In this document: positions 22,412 to 35,500 of the stretch, piece after piece
Layout of the letters: every line of letters begins with the position of its first letter
Numbering within the stretch: the first letter of the stretch is position 1
Assembly (NCBI GenBank): GCA_029204225.1
Contig: CM055107.1
Location: 819,942 to 883,941, forward strand
Origin: Diphasiastrum complanatum
Taxonomy: Eukaryota > Streptophyta > Lycopodiopsida > Lycopodiales > Lycopodiaceae
Direction of reading: 5' to 3'
Length of the DNA stretch: 64,000 nt
The notes under the pieces: generated by a model
Databases searched by the model: none
What the model saw: the letters and a program-made list of their open reading frames with translations, nothing else
Told to the model about the DNA's origin: nothing
Translations under genes and position numbers: made by a program

Positions 22412-22429
22412 GTGGGGCACTGTCTCCGA

Positions 22430-25400
22430 TCTCTATGGGCAGGTAAGTCATTATCACCATCATCATCATCATCAAATACTAGGTCTCGTCCTTTCCTCCT
22501 GGAGAAGAAAGAAGTGATCTGAGGCTGAGAAACATGACTCTGCTGGGCTGTCTGACACATCCCCTGTCGTAGTATAAACATCTCCTGTATCATGAGTGCG
22601 GCGCATCTGGAGTCCTCATAGGCTAGGAGGGATCGTAGGGTGACGGGTGTGTCACGGAACAAACAGTGGTATCTCCCTCTGATCTTGTAATATACTGGGC
22701 ACCTAAAGATAAAGTGCTCCTCTGACTCCACCTCATCCAAGGAGCATAACTGACAAATCCGCTCCGCTCTCGGAATACCCTGGAATCTCCCAGTCTCAAT
22801 AGCCAACTGATGTGATGATACGCGAAGCTGGCCCAATGTAAATCTGAAGTAGTGTGATAACCCTGAGTCCAAATAGTGTGGCAAAACTGGGAACCCTGCT
22901 ATGTCAAGCTCAATAAAGTGAGTCCAGTAATAGTCGGGTTTAACCCCACGCTGTCGTCTCCAAGTATGATCGAGGTATGCCCGATATAAGACGCACCTGA
23001 TATACTGATGAGTACCTGAGGGGAGCTCTGTAATGTGGATATCAAATGACTCAGGGAGGAAGTGGGATGCCTGGGAGAACCACAACAGTCGATATCCCTG
23101 GTCATGAAGTGAGTGTGAGGAAACAAGTGCTATCTGTGTATATCTCATATCTGCATCGGGCAGAGCTTGGACTCTCTGAATATATGTGATAAGATGTAAA
23201 GCGGCATCTATCTAAATGGGTGGAACGGCAAACTCTGCAAGAAGGATCTCGTGCGGAACCGAGGGCTTCGCCCGAATCATACGAGCTAACATAGTAGACT
23301 GTAATCGTGAAATGCTGGCCCAGTGTGATGACGAGAGACCAGTACACCATGTCTATGCTGCATACATGGCAGTGGGGGTGACAATAGTATCAAAAAGTCT
23401 ACACTTACTACGAGCATCTCTGATGAGCTTCCTGAAGCAGAACCGCTCAAGCTGAACAAGAGAGGAGTGCCCCTTCCCAAGTCAGGTGGTGGCCACCTGT
23501 CGCATGCTAAAGGTAGGACCAGAAAAGAGTATTCCCAAATAAGTATAAGAGGAAACTACCTCTAAGGCCTGCCCATCTAGGGTGAACTCCTGGCGTTGCA
23601 TGAAAGCTCGAGAAGTGTTGAAGACCATAACTTTGGTCTTCGTAGTGTTCACCCCCAATCCCCATCTGGTACAAAATCCCTGTAAACAATCCAATTGCCT
23701 CTGTAATCCCTCTTTGGTCGGGGATACAAGTACCACATCATCCGCATAGAGGAGAATAGCAATCATAATGGTGCCAAGTCTACATCCAGCCCCGCCACAC
23801 TGTGAGATGACTCGCTCTAACTCATCACTGAATAATCCAAAGAGAACCGGTGAAAGAGAACATCCCTGTTTCACCCCAGTGGTGCTCCAAATGTGATCAG
23901 ATAGGCCACTGTCATGTCGGAAACATACCAAGACCTTCTCATAAAGAGCCATCACTGCTAGAACAATATCTGTGGAGAAACCAAGGTCACGAAGTCTCTG
24001 AATGAGTAGGGAGCGTGGTACAGAATCAAAGGCTTTCCTAAAGTCCACAAAACAACAGTAAACCCTCTCTTTCCTGTACTTAGCTTCTCAATCAAAGCTC
24101 GGAGTGTGAAGATATGGTCAGTGGTAGAATAATGAGATCTAAAACCTGCCTGCCCCAATGCATGTAATCTCCGATTTTCCGCCTCTGAACTCACTGCAGA
24201 CTGGAGTATGGTGCCATAGAGCTTCGTGAGAACATGCCCAATCATGATAGTGCGGTAATTACCAGGAATCATGGGATCACCATTTTTATGAATACACGAT
24301 GAAGGGAAACCAGAAACAACGGCGGAATTGAGGAGAGTGGCTAGTGTGGGAGCAAGGAGATCGGAAGCATGGGTTAGGAGTTCAGATTCGAGGTCTTCAA
24401 TATCTCTTGCCTTATGGGACTTCATTCTCTTGATGGCCGCGAGTACCATGTCAGAGGTGAAGAAGGTGAACTCAGAAGGGCGTGGAGAGATAGAGGTGGG
24501 TGTGTCTGTGGGTATGGTATATAGGCTGGTAGAGTAGTCGGTCCATATGCGGAGGTCATCCAGGAGAGGTGGTGGAGCACGGGGGATAAATTCACGCCAA
24601 AAGGCACCTGAAGAGGAACTGAAGAGAAGGTCAACAAGACGTTTTCCTTCAGAGTCGTCATAGGCGCGCTTTTTCCGGCGGAGTGTGCGACGACAAGAGC
24701 GTCTGGCGGAGCGGAGGAGGTGAGGATCATGAGTACGGGCATGGTTGACAAGGTGATGGAGAGAGCGACATTCGGCATCATACCACGGGGGGTGCAAAGG
24801 CCGTAATGGTGAGGAACGAGTGTGTATGCCTTTATAGGGCTTAGATGGAAAAACTAGGGAAGCAGCGGTATGAAGAGAGGTGCTAAGGAAGGCATCCTGA
24901 GTCTCGATGGTACTATCGTGTGGAAAGGAATGGAGTAGGGAGGCTAGAGATTCCTGGTAAGTTGGCGTATAGAGAGAATTGAATGTATACCTGGGCGCAC
25001 GTGTAAGCAAGGGATGTGAGGATGGCTGGGGAGGTGGGAGGCGGCCGATAGCGAAGGAGAGAAAGGAGTGATCAGAGAGAGTGGTGGGAGATATATGAAA
25101 GTCAGAGATGAGAGGTATGGAGGATGGTGATCCCATGAGATAATCCACAACACTATGTCCACCACTGTGGGGGTGACAAGTATAACTACCGGAGTTTGGC
25201 CAGCAAGTTAGGCCATTGTAAATGGCTAACTCTCCAAACTGCAATAAATGCTCACCGTAGGAGGTAATAGGTCCCAAGCTGTCCTCTGAAACCCTGAACG
25301 CGGAGCTGGTCGGTGATGTCTTAAAACTCTGACTGCCGTGAGGAGGTTCATGCATTAAAATCCCCAGTAAGGAGGATATGCCCTCGCTCTGCGAATCTGA

Positions 25401-25810
25401 TGATGTCAGGCAATAAAACAAGGTAGGGTGAACCTGTGTACTCAGCAAAGGACGAAGACTCTGGAGGAAAATAGCATGCCGCCACAAAGAGGTCCCTGTC
25501 CAATCCAATATCCCGTCCAACAATACGAATCCATATATAACGTGCATACTCGTCGTGCCTGATGAACTCGATGCTTTGGTGAAGAGACTCCTTGTATAAG
25601 CATGCAACACCTCTGGATCCACAACCACTAGCTGATCTAGTCTCAGGTCTGTATACGGAATCCCATCTATATCCTGGAAAAATCGGTAGTCCTCTCTCCT
25701 GACTCTTGTGAGTCTCTGTAAAAAGCAATCGATCTCTGTCAGTGATGAAGTCGATCAGGTCGCCAGCTATGGAAGATGAGTGGATACCATCACAGTTCCA
25801 TACTCCAATC
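22430..25810 (-). pseudogene. LINE B ORF2: endonuclease and reverse transcriptase
   Basis: Encodes the nicking and copying enzyme of the LINE. The AP-type endonuclease starts near 25810 (VWNCDGIHS), with FTETHKSQERG (near 25720), SRGVACLY, HILLTGDFNA (near 25350), GGHSVVDYLMG (near 25150) and LSDHSFLSF (near 25070). The reverse transcriptase includes NYRTIMIGH (near 24250), DFRKAFDSVPR (near 24040), GVKQGCSLSPVLFG (near 23870) and YADDVVLVS (near 23740). A C-terminal zinc-binding motif (CQLCSLDEVESEEHFIFRC) lies near 22690-22750. The frame changes several times (about 25390, 24000-24060, 23480 and 23150-23290) and the 3' end is cut by the gypsy element, so it is a pseudogene. The motif set resembles L1/Tx1-type LINEs. 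Confidence 0.85.
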
Positions 25811-25866
25811 CGGAAATGGTGTGGATGGGGCTCCGGGGCACTCCTGAACCCAGGGACCCCAAATCC

Positions 25867-26928
25867 CTAGCACTGAGAGCTGCTAGGAGCGCTGTCAAGA
25901 AAGCGCACTCGTCCATCTCCATAAATGACTCGTCTGCCAGACTCACGGGCTGTCTGAAAGGCCCTACGCCTCTCTTCTACCTGGATATATGTGAGGTCGT
26001 CATCCATATAGATAGTGGTACCACGTAGCTTAGCTCTGCACCGCAAAGCATCTCGGCGACTCTCAAGGGAGGTGAAACGGATAATGAGTGTGGCTGCATC
26101 TCTAGTGGTCCTCCATGCGGTGTCCAATCCCTCTGTCCGGTGCCCGAGAGTGGTGTCGAGAAAGCGTTTGGCTTCAGCCAAGACATCCTGTGTATCCGGG
26201 ATCCCTCGAACTCAAATGTTGTGGGCTTTTTGGTCTCGAGATTTCTCTTCCAAGATGGTGGCTGAGATAACCGAGGAGATGGGAGCGTTTGGTTTGGTGC
26301 CTTTTTTCAAAACAGATGCCCAAGAAAGGGCCTCTTCTTGTTGCTTCTCAATCTTAGTTTCTAGTTCCCGTATCATATTGGTGGTGGATTCCGAAGCTGC
26401 GGCCTGCTTGGTCCCGACGGATTGTTCGAGTGATGCAACCTTGGACTGCAATATGTTCTTCTCATTGATCAAAGAGGTAACCGTTCCTTTCAGCTGTGAG
26501 ATTTCATGCCGCAAAGTCTGGAATTCTGCCTTGATTTGATCAATCTGCCACGAGGAAAAAAGCTCGGTTGATTTGGAAGGTGTATACGGGATATTTGCTG
26601 TAGGCTGTGGTGCTGGGAAGGAAGAGGAGTGAGCAATGGTCGGTGTGGGAAGAATGGGGTCAGAAGACAGAGGAGGAGCAGAATCGGGAGGAGCAGCAGA
26701 ATGGACAGAAAATGGTGGAATCAGCGGGCATTCTGCTTGCGTGGCAGGGGGTACACTAGCATCAGCAGACAGCGAGCCATCAGCGAGCGTGGGGAATGGG
26801 CAGTTAGCGAGGGTGGGTGATGAGCCATCAGCGAGGGAGAATAGGGGTGGGGAGGTCAGCAAGGTAGCTAGCGAGGGTGAGCATCCATCAGTGGGGGGGG
26901 GCAGCCAGCGAGAGTGGAGCAGTCGCAA
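25867..26928 (-). pseudogene. LINE B ORF1: coiled coil + RRM-like protein
   Basis: Two frames cover ORF1: 26212-26928 holds a Ser/Pro-rich N-terminus (repeated SLADGS/TLAD words) and a coiled coil (QIDQIKAEFQTLRHEISQLK), and 25867-26181 holds the RRM-like and C-terminal parts (TLIIRFTSLESRRDALRCRA, TTIYMDDDLTYIQVEERRR, RVIYGDGRVRFLDS). A small frame change or stop separates them near 26190-26215. It aligns along its length with ORF1 of LINEs A, D and F. It would bind LINE RNA. ORF2 begins about 60 bases downstream. Confidence 0.8.
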
Positions 26929-27075
26929 TCATCTTCAAGGACAGCGAGGGGTAGAGCAAGGGAAGCGAGGGGAGCTGTAGCGAGGGGGACTGTAGCGAGC
27001 AGGGCTGGAGAAGAACAAGTGAGGGGAAGCGGAGAGTCAGCGAGGGGGGGGTTTGGGGTGGCATTGGCAGCGAAG

Positions 27076-28727
27076 CTACCAAATTAGGCTAAGGTTGCCA
27101 TCCTTATCAAAATTTAGGGCCCAATACCCAGTTAAGGACAAGCCAAGTAATGCAATGGTGTACTTAACCCTCTCCTACTTTAGTGCAACTAATGGAAATG
27201 TTGCAAACTCAAAGTGCAAAATTGAAGGTGCCAAAGATGCTTTCACAAAATGTCAATGACATAGCATCGATCACAACACCACATGTGCTAAGTGTGTGAC
27301 AAGAAAGTCGTATCAACCAAGCATGCCAAAGTAGAAATAGGTCACAATGGAATTGTCAATAGGTAACAATGGAATTCTCGATCATGCTTAAATAATGACA
27401 AGACAATAAACTACCAACACATGGCCCACATGTTGTACATTGGACATTTATTTTGCTAAAAATAAGAATGATATAGTAATAGCTAAACACTCGATGACTC
27501 TTGCTTACATGTGATGAATACTATAAACATAGCAAAATACAAGAAATGATGCTAAGATATGGAAAAGTACAAGGACATTCATGCTAATAAGAAAATAGAA
27601 GTGAAACACATCAAAATATTCATTGATTGCAATAGGATTACAAGGAAATGAGATCCAAACCATCACTAGTCATGCGGATAGGCCAATCGAGACCTAGCAT
27701 TGCAATCTCAATGACTCAAATTCACAGAGGGATGAGTAACTTGAAATGCCTCACTGAGAAAATGAGATAAGATTCTTCAAAAGTTGATGATTGGTTGTTT
27801 ATAGAGTAATATCACTGAACTTGGCTGGCTTTTTAAGTCCATAGCCACTAAACTCTCATTATTGGCTTTGAGGGGCCTAAAGAGGGATACACCTTCAAAA
27901 ATCAAGGTATGCAGATCCTTTTGGGCTTGATAAAGCCTTACTAATAGCACACTCCTAATAGTGCACTCCTAATAGCGCACTCCTAATAATAGCGCACTCC
28001 TAATCCATTACGTTTGGTGAAAAGATTTGAAATAAAGTCACTCCAGTTTTGCATGTGAAATGTTTGAACTTCTTGAACGTGATATACTGGAGAAAACAAT
28101 ATGCATGGTTAATTTTATAAAACATAACGGATAATTTCGAAGGATATATCCGTCAAAACATTGACTCTGAAAGGTTAGAGCAAAAGGATCTCTGACAGAG
28201 ATGGAGTATTCTTTTGCATTAAGAAGTCAAAATTTCAAGCTGTGTTGTACATAAAAGAAAGAAATGAGTCTAATAATCTTTGCAAGTTGAACACATAACA
28301 AAAGACTAGCCTTGGCACTCTTAAATGTTCTTGCTTTGAAGTATGTGAGAGATATAGCTTTTTGTATGCAGTCTTCCTATTGAGGCTAAGTTAAATTCAT
28401 CATATTGTCGATTCCAAAATAGATTTCATTTGAATATTGTTTATTTTGCATTGGCTTCATGCCACTTCCTATAAATATGATCCAGAACATATCTACTTCT
28501 TGCACAAATACTTTGATACAATCAATCTAATGTTTTCAACTAGTAATTTAGGGCATTGAAGCTGCAAAAAAGCTTACAAACTTCTCCCTTGTGCACAAGA
28601 AGCCAACTGAACATAATCCAATGGTGAGATTCCAACTTTACCAAAGCAAGCATATTATGATTTTTTTTTCAGGCTCCAACTTTGAAGATACAAAAAATCA
28701 GATCATTAAAGGTTTCAGAAAACCAAC
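27076..28727. other. AT-rich spacer with a short tandem repeat
   Basis: No transposon domain is recognised. At 27940-28004 the unit CTCCTAATAGCGCA (about 17-21 bp with variants) is repeated about four times. Otherwise AT-rich with no supported gene. Confidence 0.5.
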
Positions 28728-28868
28728 CTGCAATGATTGAACTTCCCTTAGAATATTTTCTTGCTCCTCACCAGAGTACTGATCAAACCTAATTGAGAAA
28801 CCAAAAACACCATTGCCATGTGAGGGGTTGCAACATTCCATGTCTTCACAAGCTAACTTGTTTTTTGA
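28728..28868 (-). other. Candidate exon of an unidentified host gene
   Basis: A 141-base segment (exactly 47 codons, phase 0 at both ends) on the minus strand, bounded by acceptor TTTTAG and donor CAG|GTTGGT. It reads, in part, CEDMECCNPSHGNGVFGF, then IRFDQYSGEEQENILREVQ. Third-position use and the mix of residues look like a real protein, unlike the flanking AT-rich DNA. The intron to the next upstream candidate exon (28975-29120) would be 106 bases and the phases agree. I do not recognise the protein family. Confidence 0.5.
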
Positions 28869-28974
28869 CTAAAACAAAGCCAGGTAATGTTTCAGGAGTA
28901 TTATTTTTATAAACAAATTTGTTCAAAATGTAATAATATTAGCTACATGGAGTAAGCAGTTCATTTAATCAAAC

Positions 28975-29120
28975 CTTCAAATATCCTTCTTGTTTATCAA
29001 TCATCTTACAAAGGTTAGTCCTTTTTTGACATTTATACATAAAAATCATAGATGCCTTTTTTAGAGCAAGATGCTTGTACTCTGGGATCTCAATTCCATA
29101 TTTTAACTCATCAATTCTAC
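28975..29120 (-). other. Candidate exon of an unidentified host gene
   Basis: A 146-base minus-strand segment, two bases plus 48 open codons, bounded by acceptor ATCTTAG and donor AAG|GTTTGA. It reads, in part, RIDELKYGIEIPEYKHLALK and KCQKRTNLCKMIDKQEGYLK. Lys-rich with two Cys. The open length in such AT-rich DNA, together with splice borders and phase agreement with 28728-28868, supports a real exon pair. Product unknown. It could also be an old pseudogene. Confidence 0.5.
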
Positions 29121-29419
29121 CTAAGATTATACTTCATAAAACTCCCAATTAGGCATCAAACATTGATCAAATTAAAATTCAATGTGATTCAAGAACTTTC
29201 TTATGTTTAGTCCTAGATAGTTGAAGACAAAGGTTGGGAATTCCTATTGCATGGCTTACATGCAACCACAAGTGATCTCTCCCACATTGGATGTACAATA
29301 AAACCTTGCTTCTTTTCTACAATGATGCTACACATGTATGGAAATTGTCTATCAAAAAGGTGAGAACATGTTATTCGAAGAACAATCTTCCTACCTTAAT
29401 CTTTCAATATTATACATGT

Positions 29420-31230
29420 CCATTAAGCCCCTCTCCTTGTCTCAAGGGATATCCATCTTTTTCGAAATATACATGGGAATCAGTTAATAGAAAGAAGGTA
29501 TGATTAGCAATTGGTAGAGGATTTGGTGGAGTTGTTTGTCTAGTCAGACACTCTCTATAACCACTATTCATATTTGTACAAAGGGACAGGCTTGGGTCCA
29601 ATTGCTAAGATATGATATTTGTATGGATCAAGACGTCCACTAGTGAACTTTATGTTGAGAGCACTCGCATTTCTCCTTATGCAGATACTCAACAAATATC
29701 ATCTCCTTTTTTACGTAGGTACATGTGTTAATTCTTGCAATGCTCAAATAGCTAGCTGCTAGGATGGCTTACATGGTGTAGAGGTTGATCCTTTATGTAT
29801 AGAAGCATTGGACAATGAGGAGCTTGATATTTGAAGAGCATCGACTAACAAAGATGGTCTAGTTATCACATACGGGGAGTGGTTAATGCATCTAGGATAG
29901 TCATAGTTATATGTATAGGAATGTGCAGATGGGCCTCTTCAGGTGAATTTATATGCTACTTACATAGTGGAAAGGACACACTATAGTAGATTACCTCATG
30001 GGATCTATGGCTTTCATTTTGTATATCTCTAACTTGTCCATTTCCCCTACCACACTGTCTTATCAATCCCCTTTAATGTTCCGCCTAGGTTCAGGTATGG
30101 ACCACCATCCATTCCTCATACCCCACAAGCTCTTTGCGCATCACAGATCCCCAAGTACCAAGAATTACTATTGCTACGACTCAAACTCATGCCACACCAT
30201 GCTCCTTTGGATACACATGCTAAAATTTTCACCACTGCTCTCCACACAAGTGCATCCCTTTCCTTCCCTTCTTTTTGCTACAAATCAAAGTCACAATATG
30301 AATTTCCTTGCAATACCTTGTATGAGGAAGAGTGTTGTCGGTTCCAACTTCATATCATACATGTTTTTCCTCCCCTCACCTACTTAGGGAAGCAAAGCCA
30401 CAACATCACACTCTACTATGACATAAGAAGGTTGCCTACTTGAAGATTGATAACAAGAGACTCATTGACCTCTTGCATAGCTCTTCATCAGGATCCAATT
30501 GGCATGAGTCCTTCCATGAGCTTCCTCCCAACTTTGACTAATCTTTATCTTTGACGCCAGCATGCCACCACACTATATACACTATCCACTGCCACCATTT
30601 CACCCAGACTTTCTGCTTTCTAACTTTTCACACCACATATGATACAAAAAGCCATTGAACAATTAAAATGTGATCGGCCAATGTTACTGAGAATCTTGAA
30701 GTTGAATTCCTCATCCATGCTATTGACGTTTTATCCCCCTTTTTGGCCACTCTCCTTAACGTAACCATCATATATGAATTCCCGTCCTCTCAATGCACTA
30801 ATTTCAATAACCCCATTCACAATAGCAAAGACTGCATAAGGCCAAAAAACTGTTATACTATTAGGATAGGTCATGGGACCATCCTTGAGATCCTAGTTTA
30901 TAGTGAGGAGGAGACTAGACGGTTCCACCATCAATCACATATTTACTCTCAAGAGACTCATTGAGTAGGCAAAACAAAGGAAGGAATGAGTACATTGATG
31001 TTTTGTGGATTTCAAGCGAGCTTTCAATTTTGTACCTTGCCACATGCTTAATTCAAAGACTTAGGGAGCTTCACTATTCACCATATACTATCCTAGTGGT
31101 CATGGCATTGTATGAAAGAGTGGTGGGGATGTTTTAGATTACGTATGGTTACTTCGGATATGATCACCAACACTATTGGAGTGAAGCAGAAATGCTCAGT
31201 CTTTCATGATAGGAGAGAGATGTTATTTTT
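29420..31230 (+). mobile_element. Decayed LINE ORF2 remnant, plus strand (LINE G)
   Basis: Plus-strand trace of the same LINE family. Endonuclease pieces are at 29425-30060 (KGYPSFSKYTWES, GFGGVVCLV near 29520, VDYLMGS-like near 29985, then ISPTTLSYQS). A linker follows (30150-30440), then reverse-transcriptase pieces at about 30760-31200 (EFPSSQCTN, CFVDFKRAF-like near 30995, VKQKCS near 31180). Many stops and shifts mean it is old. It is the only LINE on the plus strand. No ORF1 or clear ends are seen. Confidence 0.7.
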
Positions 31231-31329
31231 GAGAGGGACCTATCACACTACCAGTACCACCCACCAAAGGTGTCACTCTTTAAACATCTAGACCATAGAC
31301 AATGTTGTCAGCTTAGGAGACCAATAGCT

Positions 31330-32285
31330 TCGAGCGTAATATGTTGATGTCCGTTCACTTCTACTCGGGTACTGGATTTAGTCCTTTTATGTTGATGTAT
31401 GACTTATAGCCTTGTTCCCTAATTTGTGTCAGACTCAAAGCTCAAGGTGCAAGATGTAGTTGATTTCTTGTATGATATGCAGGAAAGGCTGGAAATGGCC
31501 AAAGAAAGCATTAAACCACTCCGGATAGAGCCCAATTTTATGATAACCGCGGTTGCTCACCTCAAGAATTTGAAGTTGAAACCTGGGTGTATCTTAAAAT
31601 CCAAAAAGATTGTAAGGTACATTGAACTAGGAAATGTCATAAGCTATCTCCAAGTTATAATGATCCTTACACTTTTTGTAAAGAAAATCCCAAAAGGTGG
31701 TGCCAGAAAAGATTGTCAATGTTTGTCGACACCAATTTAAAAAACGGATGGTTTTTCAATATTTGATACACTAGAAAAGAAAATTAGATAGAAGACGAAC
31801 ATATAGTGGTTTGCTCCATTAAGGAGGAGGCTCTTAACAGTCCTACTACTCGACCTCCTCATAGAATGAGTCTGAAAGAGGAAGAGGAAGTGAGATTGAT
31901 GGTCGAAGATTATCTAGCGAAAGGGCAATATGGCCTAGTTATTCCCCTTTTACCTCTCTGATCATTCTTGTGAAGAAGGAAAAATCATTGTGTATGTGTG
32001 TGGACTATCGAGTTTTGCGACAAGATAATCGTTGAACATTGATCTCCTATACCACGAATAAATGATTTGCTTGATGCCTTATTAGGTGCCACCATGTTTA
32101 GTAAGATAGTCCTTAAGAGTGGATGTCGTCAAGTTAGAGTTCTTGAAAAAAATGTACACAAGACTACCTTTAGAGCTCGATTCGATCAATATGAGCTTTT
32201 TGTGGTGCCTTTGGATTAACTAATGCCCCAACTACATTTGTGATGTCAATGAATGATGTACTTGGAACATCAACTTACAAGGTAG
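31330..32285 (+). mobile_element. Gypsy fragments (integrase tail, then reverse transcriptase)
   Basis: Two gypsy pieces in reversed domain order: a piece from the end of pol (about 31370-31790, FMLMYDL-like, VVDFLYDMQERLEMA) and then the start of reverse transcriptase (about 31850-32280, PPHRMSLKEEEE, VDYRVLRQ-like, FGLTNAPTTF-like). The first piece resembles the matching part of the gypsy element at 32560-39930, so they belong to one family. Heavily broken and old. Confidence 0.7.
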
Positions 32286-32289
32286 GTGA

Positions 32290-32400
32290 GGTCAAGTATA
32301 TGTGACTCATCTCTTTCGATTTTGATTGCCTTTGTATTGATAGTACTTTTTGTCAAATTTTTAAGTTACGTGAATTTAAAAACTAAAAATTTCGAAAACT
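32290..32400. repeat. Dispersed AT-rich repeat, copy 1
   Basis: The stretch CGATTTTGATTGCC...TTTTTGTCAAATTTTTAAGTTACGT near 32317-32372 matches 56080-56135 with several differences. It lies between two gypsy segments here and inside a LINE there. Nature unknown. Confidence 0.5.
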
Positions 32401-32559
32401 CAAAATTTAGTTTTTCTCAGTTTTTCGAATTATCTATGAAATGAACTTAAATGAGTGATTTGACCATACTGAGAGTTAACATCAGTCGGAATTGGTCACA
32501 GTATCTCACAAAGGATTAAGAATAGACATATTCATTGACTGTGCTAAGTTATTTCCTGC

Positions 32560-35500
32560 TTATGATTCAAGATGATTGAAGAAGCTGCAAATCTCGTTGT
32601 ACCCTTGTACATGCAAATTTGCCAGCAGTTGAGTAGTGTTCTCAATAATGTGAATCATCGGAATAATTTAGGAGATCAGCAAATGGAGGTTTTGTTGAAC
32701 CAAGTGAAATTGTTATCTTCTCCGAATCTTGAATTCCAGTTGAGACTTACTCGGGGGAGAAGAAGGAGAAAAAGCCGAAAGTCATGGAGGATTGGCTCAT
32801 GAAATGGGGTAGTTATTTCAATCTTCACGGTATTCCCGAGGGGAAGAAAATCGAGAACGTTGTTTTATTTCTTCATGGTAAGGCATCGTCGTGGTGGCAT
32901 GATCTGACCGTCAAGCCCACTGCCTGGGATGCATTCACAGAAGTCTTCAAGAAAGCTTTCGTCATTGTGGATGATGTCGACTATAACCAAAAGTTCGTGA
33001 ACTGCAAGATGGGGAATAAAAGCTTAGATTCTTATATCCAGGAATTTATGGATCTTTGGAATCAAGTTCCATCATTCGATCCTAACTTGGCACTTTGGCA
33101 GTTTGTCCTAGGGTTGCCTGCTGATTATCAGAACGAATGCAGAAGAAATGTGCTTCAAAACCTCGAGGATGCTTGTCAGATAGCAAAATCATATGATTCC
33201 ACAGTGGTGGCATCTAGGAGGCAATTTCAACAAATTCCGACCACTTCGGAAACCAAGAATGGGAAGAAGCGAGGTCGAGACCGAGCTGCAAAGTATTTAG
33301 ATGAATTGGATCAAATGGCATCGGAATTGCCGAAGAAAAAGATGATGAAAAGGTCTATGTCCCGAATCAAGGCTAAAAAGGCAAATCTGTGTTTCATTTG
33401 CAACAAGCCTGGGCATATGATGAAGTTTTGTCCAGAAAGAAAAAAACCTGCGACACAGATGATCAAAATGCCTGGTGGTAAAAGTAAAACTTTGGAAATT
33501 AATTTGTCTAATTGTGAGTGTGAATGTTCTTTTAGTACTGTTTCTTTCTTGCCTAATGATCTATTTGTTTAAAAGGCACAGTTAAAGATCAAGAAGTTAG
33601 TATTTTATTAGACAATAGTTCTACTCATAATTTTGTTAATCCTCGTCTTGTGTAGAAACTCAGCCTGCCAACTAAAGCCATCAAACATAGATATTGAGTT
33701 TATCTAGCTTCAGGTGCAGAGTTGGAGACTTGGAACGTTAAAGTGCCTAATCTCCCAGTGCAGATCCAAGGTTTTCATGTTTTAGACCTAACCCATATAG
33801 ATTTTAACTTTTGGTTATGAGTGGTTATTTAGTAAATCACCTTCTCTGACTATTGATTTTGAGAAGCATGTTCTCACCTTCAAGGAGGGTGATAAGGTAG
33901 TTACTTTATTTGGTAGCAACTATTCCTATTGTGGATGTTTCTGATGTGTATCTAAATGGTTGTGAATTTTCAGTGATTCTTAACTCAGTAAATTTAGATC
34001 ACAAACAAGAAATGAAAAACCAGATCATAGTGAATTTAAAGATGTATTTCCATCCGAATCACCTCATGGTTTACCGCCGTCTAAGTCAGTTGACCACAAA
34101 ATAGAGTTAATTCCAAGAAGTCAAACTATCTCTAGGCAGCCTTATAGGTTCTCTCCAAAAGAGGAGATAGAGATTTTAAATCAAATAGAAAACTATCTGA
34201 GGATGGGATATATCCAATCTAGCAAGTCACCATGGGGCGCTCCTGTTCTTTTGAAAGCGAAGAAGGATGGACCAGGATGGATGACCTTGTAGATCGCTTA
34301 GGCGAGGCTAAATACTTCACTAAAACTGATCTCAAAACAGGGTACCATCAGATAGAAAAGACTAGATTTCGTACTAGATTTGGCCATTATGAGTTCTTAG
34401 TGTTGCCTTTTGGGTTAACGAACGCTCCAGCAATGTTTTAACAAATGATGAATGATTTGTTTTGTCCATATCTGGGGAAATTTGTGATAGTATTTCTAGA
34501 TGATATTCTCGTCTACATTAAGACCTTCAAGGACTTAGAATTTGCTTTGCACAGGAACACCGATCATGCTACACAGTAAGACAGACAGAAAATCACTCTC
34601 CTCAGCAAGCTCACATAGCAACTGTGTTTTTCAAAATGAAATTACACTGTACATATAGTTGTTCACTCAGGCAACCCATGCATGACCCAGGTTGCCGTTG
34701 GCGGGACGCGTGTCCCGTCGACTTGCCTCGTGGCGAGGCCAACTGATCCTTATCCACTGATAGGACCCACAGTACAGTAACACAGTGATTCTAACTTTAA
34801 TTCTAACTCTCTCCCTTAAAGTAGAGTCACTTTTTATACAGTCATATACATAGCTTTAAAGTCAACAAACTTTAAGTACAGAAAGCTTTGATCTAAACTT
34901 ATCAAACTTTTCTCCAGTAAGTGGCTTAGTGAAAATATCAGCTAGTTGTTCTTCTGTGCTACAATGAACAACATGAATTTCACGACTCAGCAGCCTCTCA
35001 CGTATGAAGTGATATTGAATCTCAATGTGTTTAGTTCTTGCATGGAACACTGGATTCTTTGCTAGCTGAATGCCACTCTGACTGTCGCTATGTAAAGTTG
35101 TGGGATTTTTCTGCTTCATGCCAATTTCTTCCAAGATTTGTCTCAACCATATAGCTTCTTGTGCAGCACTACACATTGCCTTATACTCTGCTTCTGTGGT
35201 GGAAAGAGCAATTGTACTTTGCTTCTTACAAGACCAGGAAAAGCAATTACCACAAAACTGGAATATATATCCTGTGGTGGATCTACGATCATCATAGTCA
35301 CCTCCCCAGTCCGCATCCACATAGCCACACAACTCAGGTAAACCATCATGCTTCCTGTAAATCAAGCCATACTCTGAAGTGCCTTTCACATAATGCAAAA
35401 TGCGTTTAGCTGCTTTCCAATGCGTTTCCGTAGGTGCTGCCATAAACTGACTTACAATGCCAACAGCATAGCATATATTTGGTCTAGTTGTGGTAAGGTA

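Larger units (their letters stand above)
16479..22416 (-). mobile_element. Young, near-whole Ty3/gypsy (chromovirus-like) element
   Basis: Element 16484-22411 in minus orientation, flanked by the 5-bp duplication GTGGG (16479-16483 and 22412-22416). The two 358-bp LTRs differ at only two positions that I can see (about 0.6%), so the insertion is recent: roughly 0.2 to 1.5 million years depending on the rate assumed. The primer-binding site (TGGTATCAGAGC, complementary to initiator-Met tRNA) is at 22041-22052 and the polypurine tract beside the 3' LTR at about 16842-16856. One long open frame (16853-21250) holds gag, protease, reverse transcriptase, RNase H, integrase and a chromodomain-like tail. 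It looks nearly whole; the protein is somewhat shorter than is usual for the family, so perhaps one defect. A leader of about 800 bases separates the primer site from the start codon. It sits inside LINE B. Confidence 0.93.
15999..27075 (-). mobile_element. LINE with ORF1 and ORF2, split by a gypsy insertion (LINE B)
   Basis: Minus-strand LINE, about 5.1 kb without the inserted gypsy element. The 3' end (15999-16483) has the family hairpin (ATGCC/GGCAT near 16018-16032) and a duplicated motif (ACATGTCAAGTAYGTGGTAAC at about 16047 and 16171). The gypsy element at 16484-22411 interrupts the 3' part of ORF2 and duplicates GTGGG. ORF2 lies at 22430-25810 and ORF1 at 25867-26928. The 5' region (26930-27075) is rich in AGCGAGGG-like words. 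Both frames carry several breaks, so it is no longer active. It is the most complete LINE here and serves as reference for the fragments. Confidence 0.85.
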
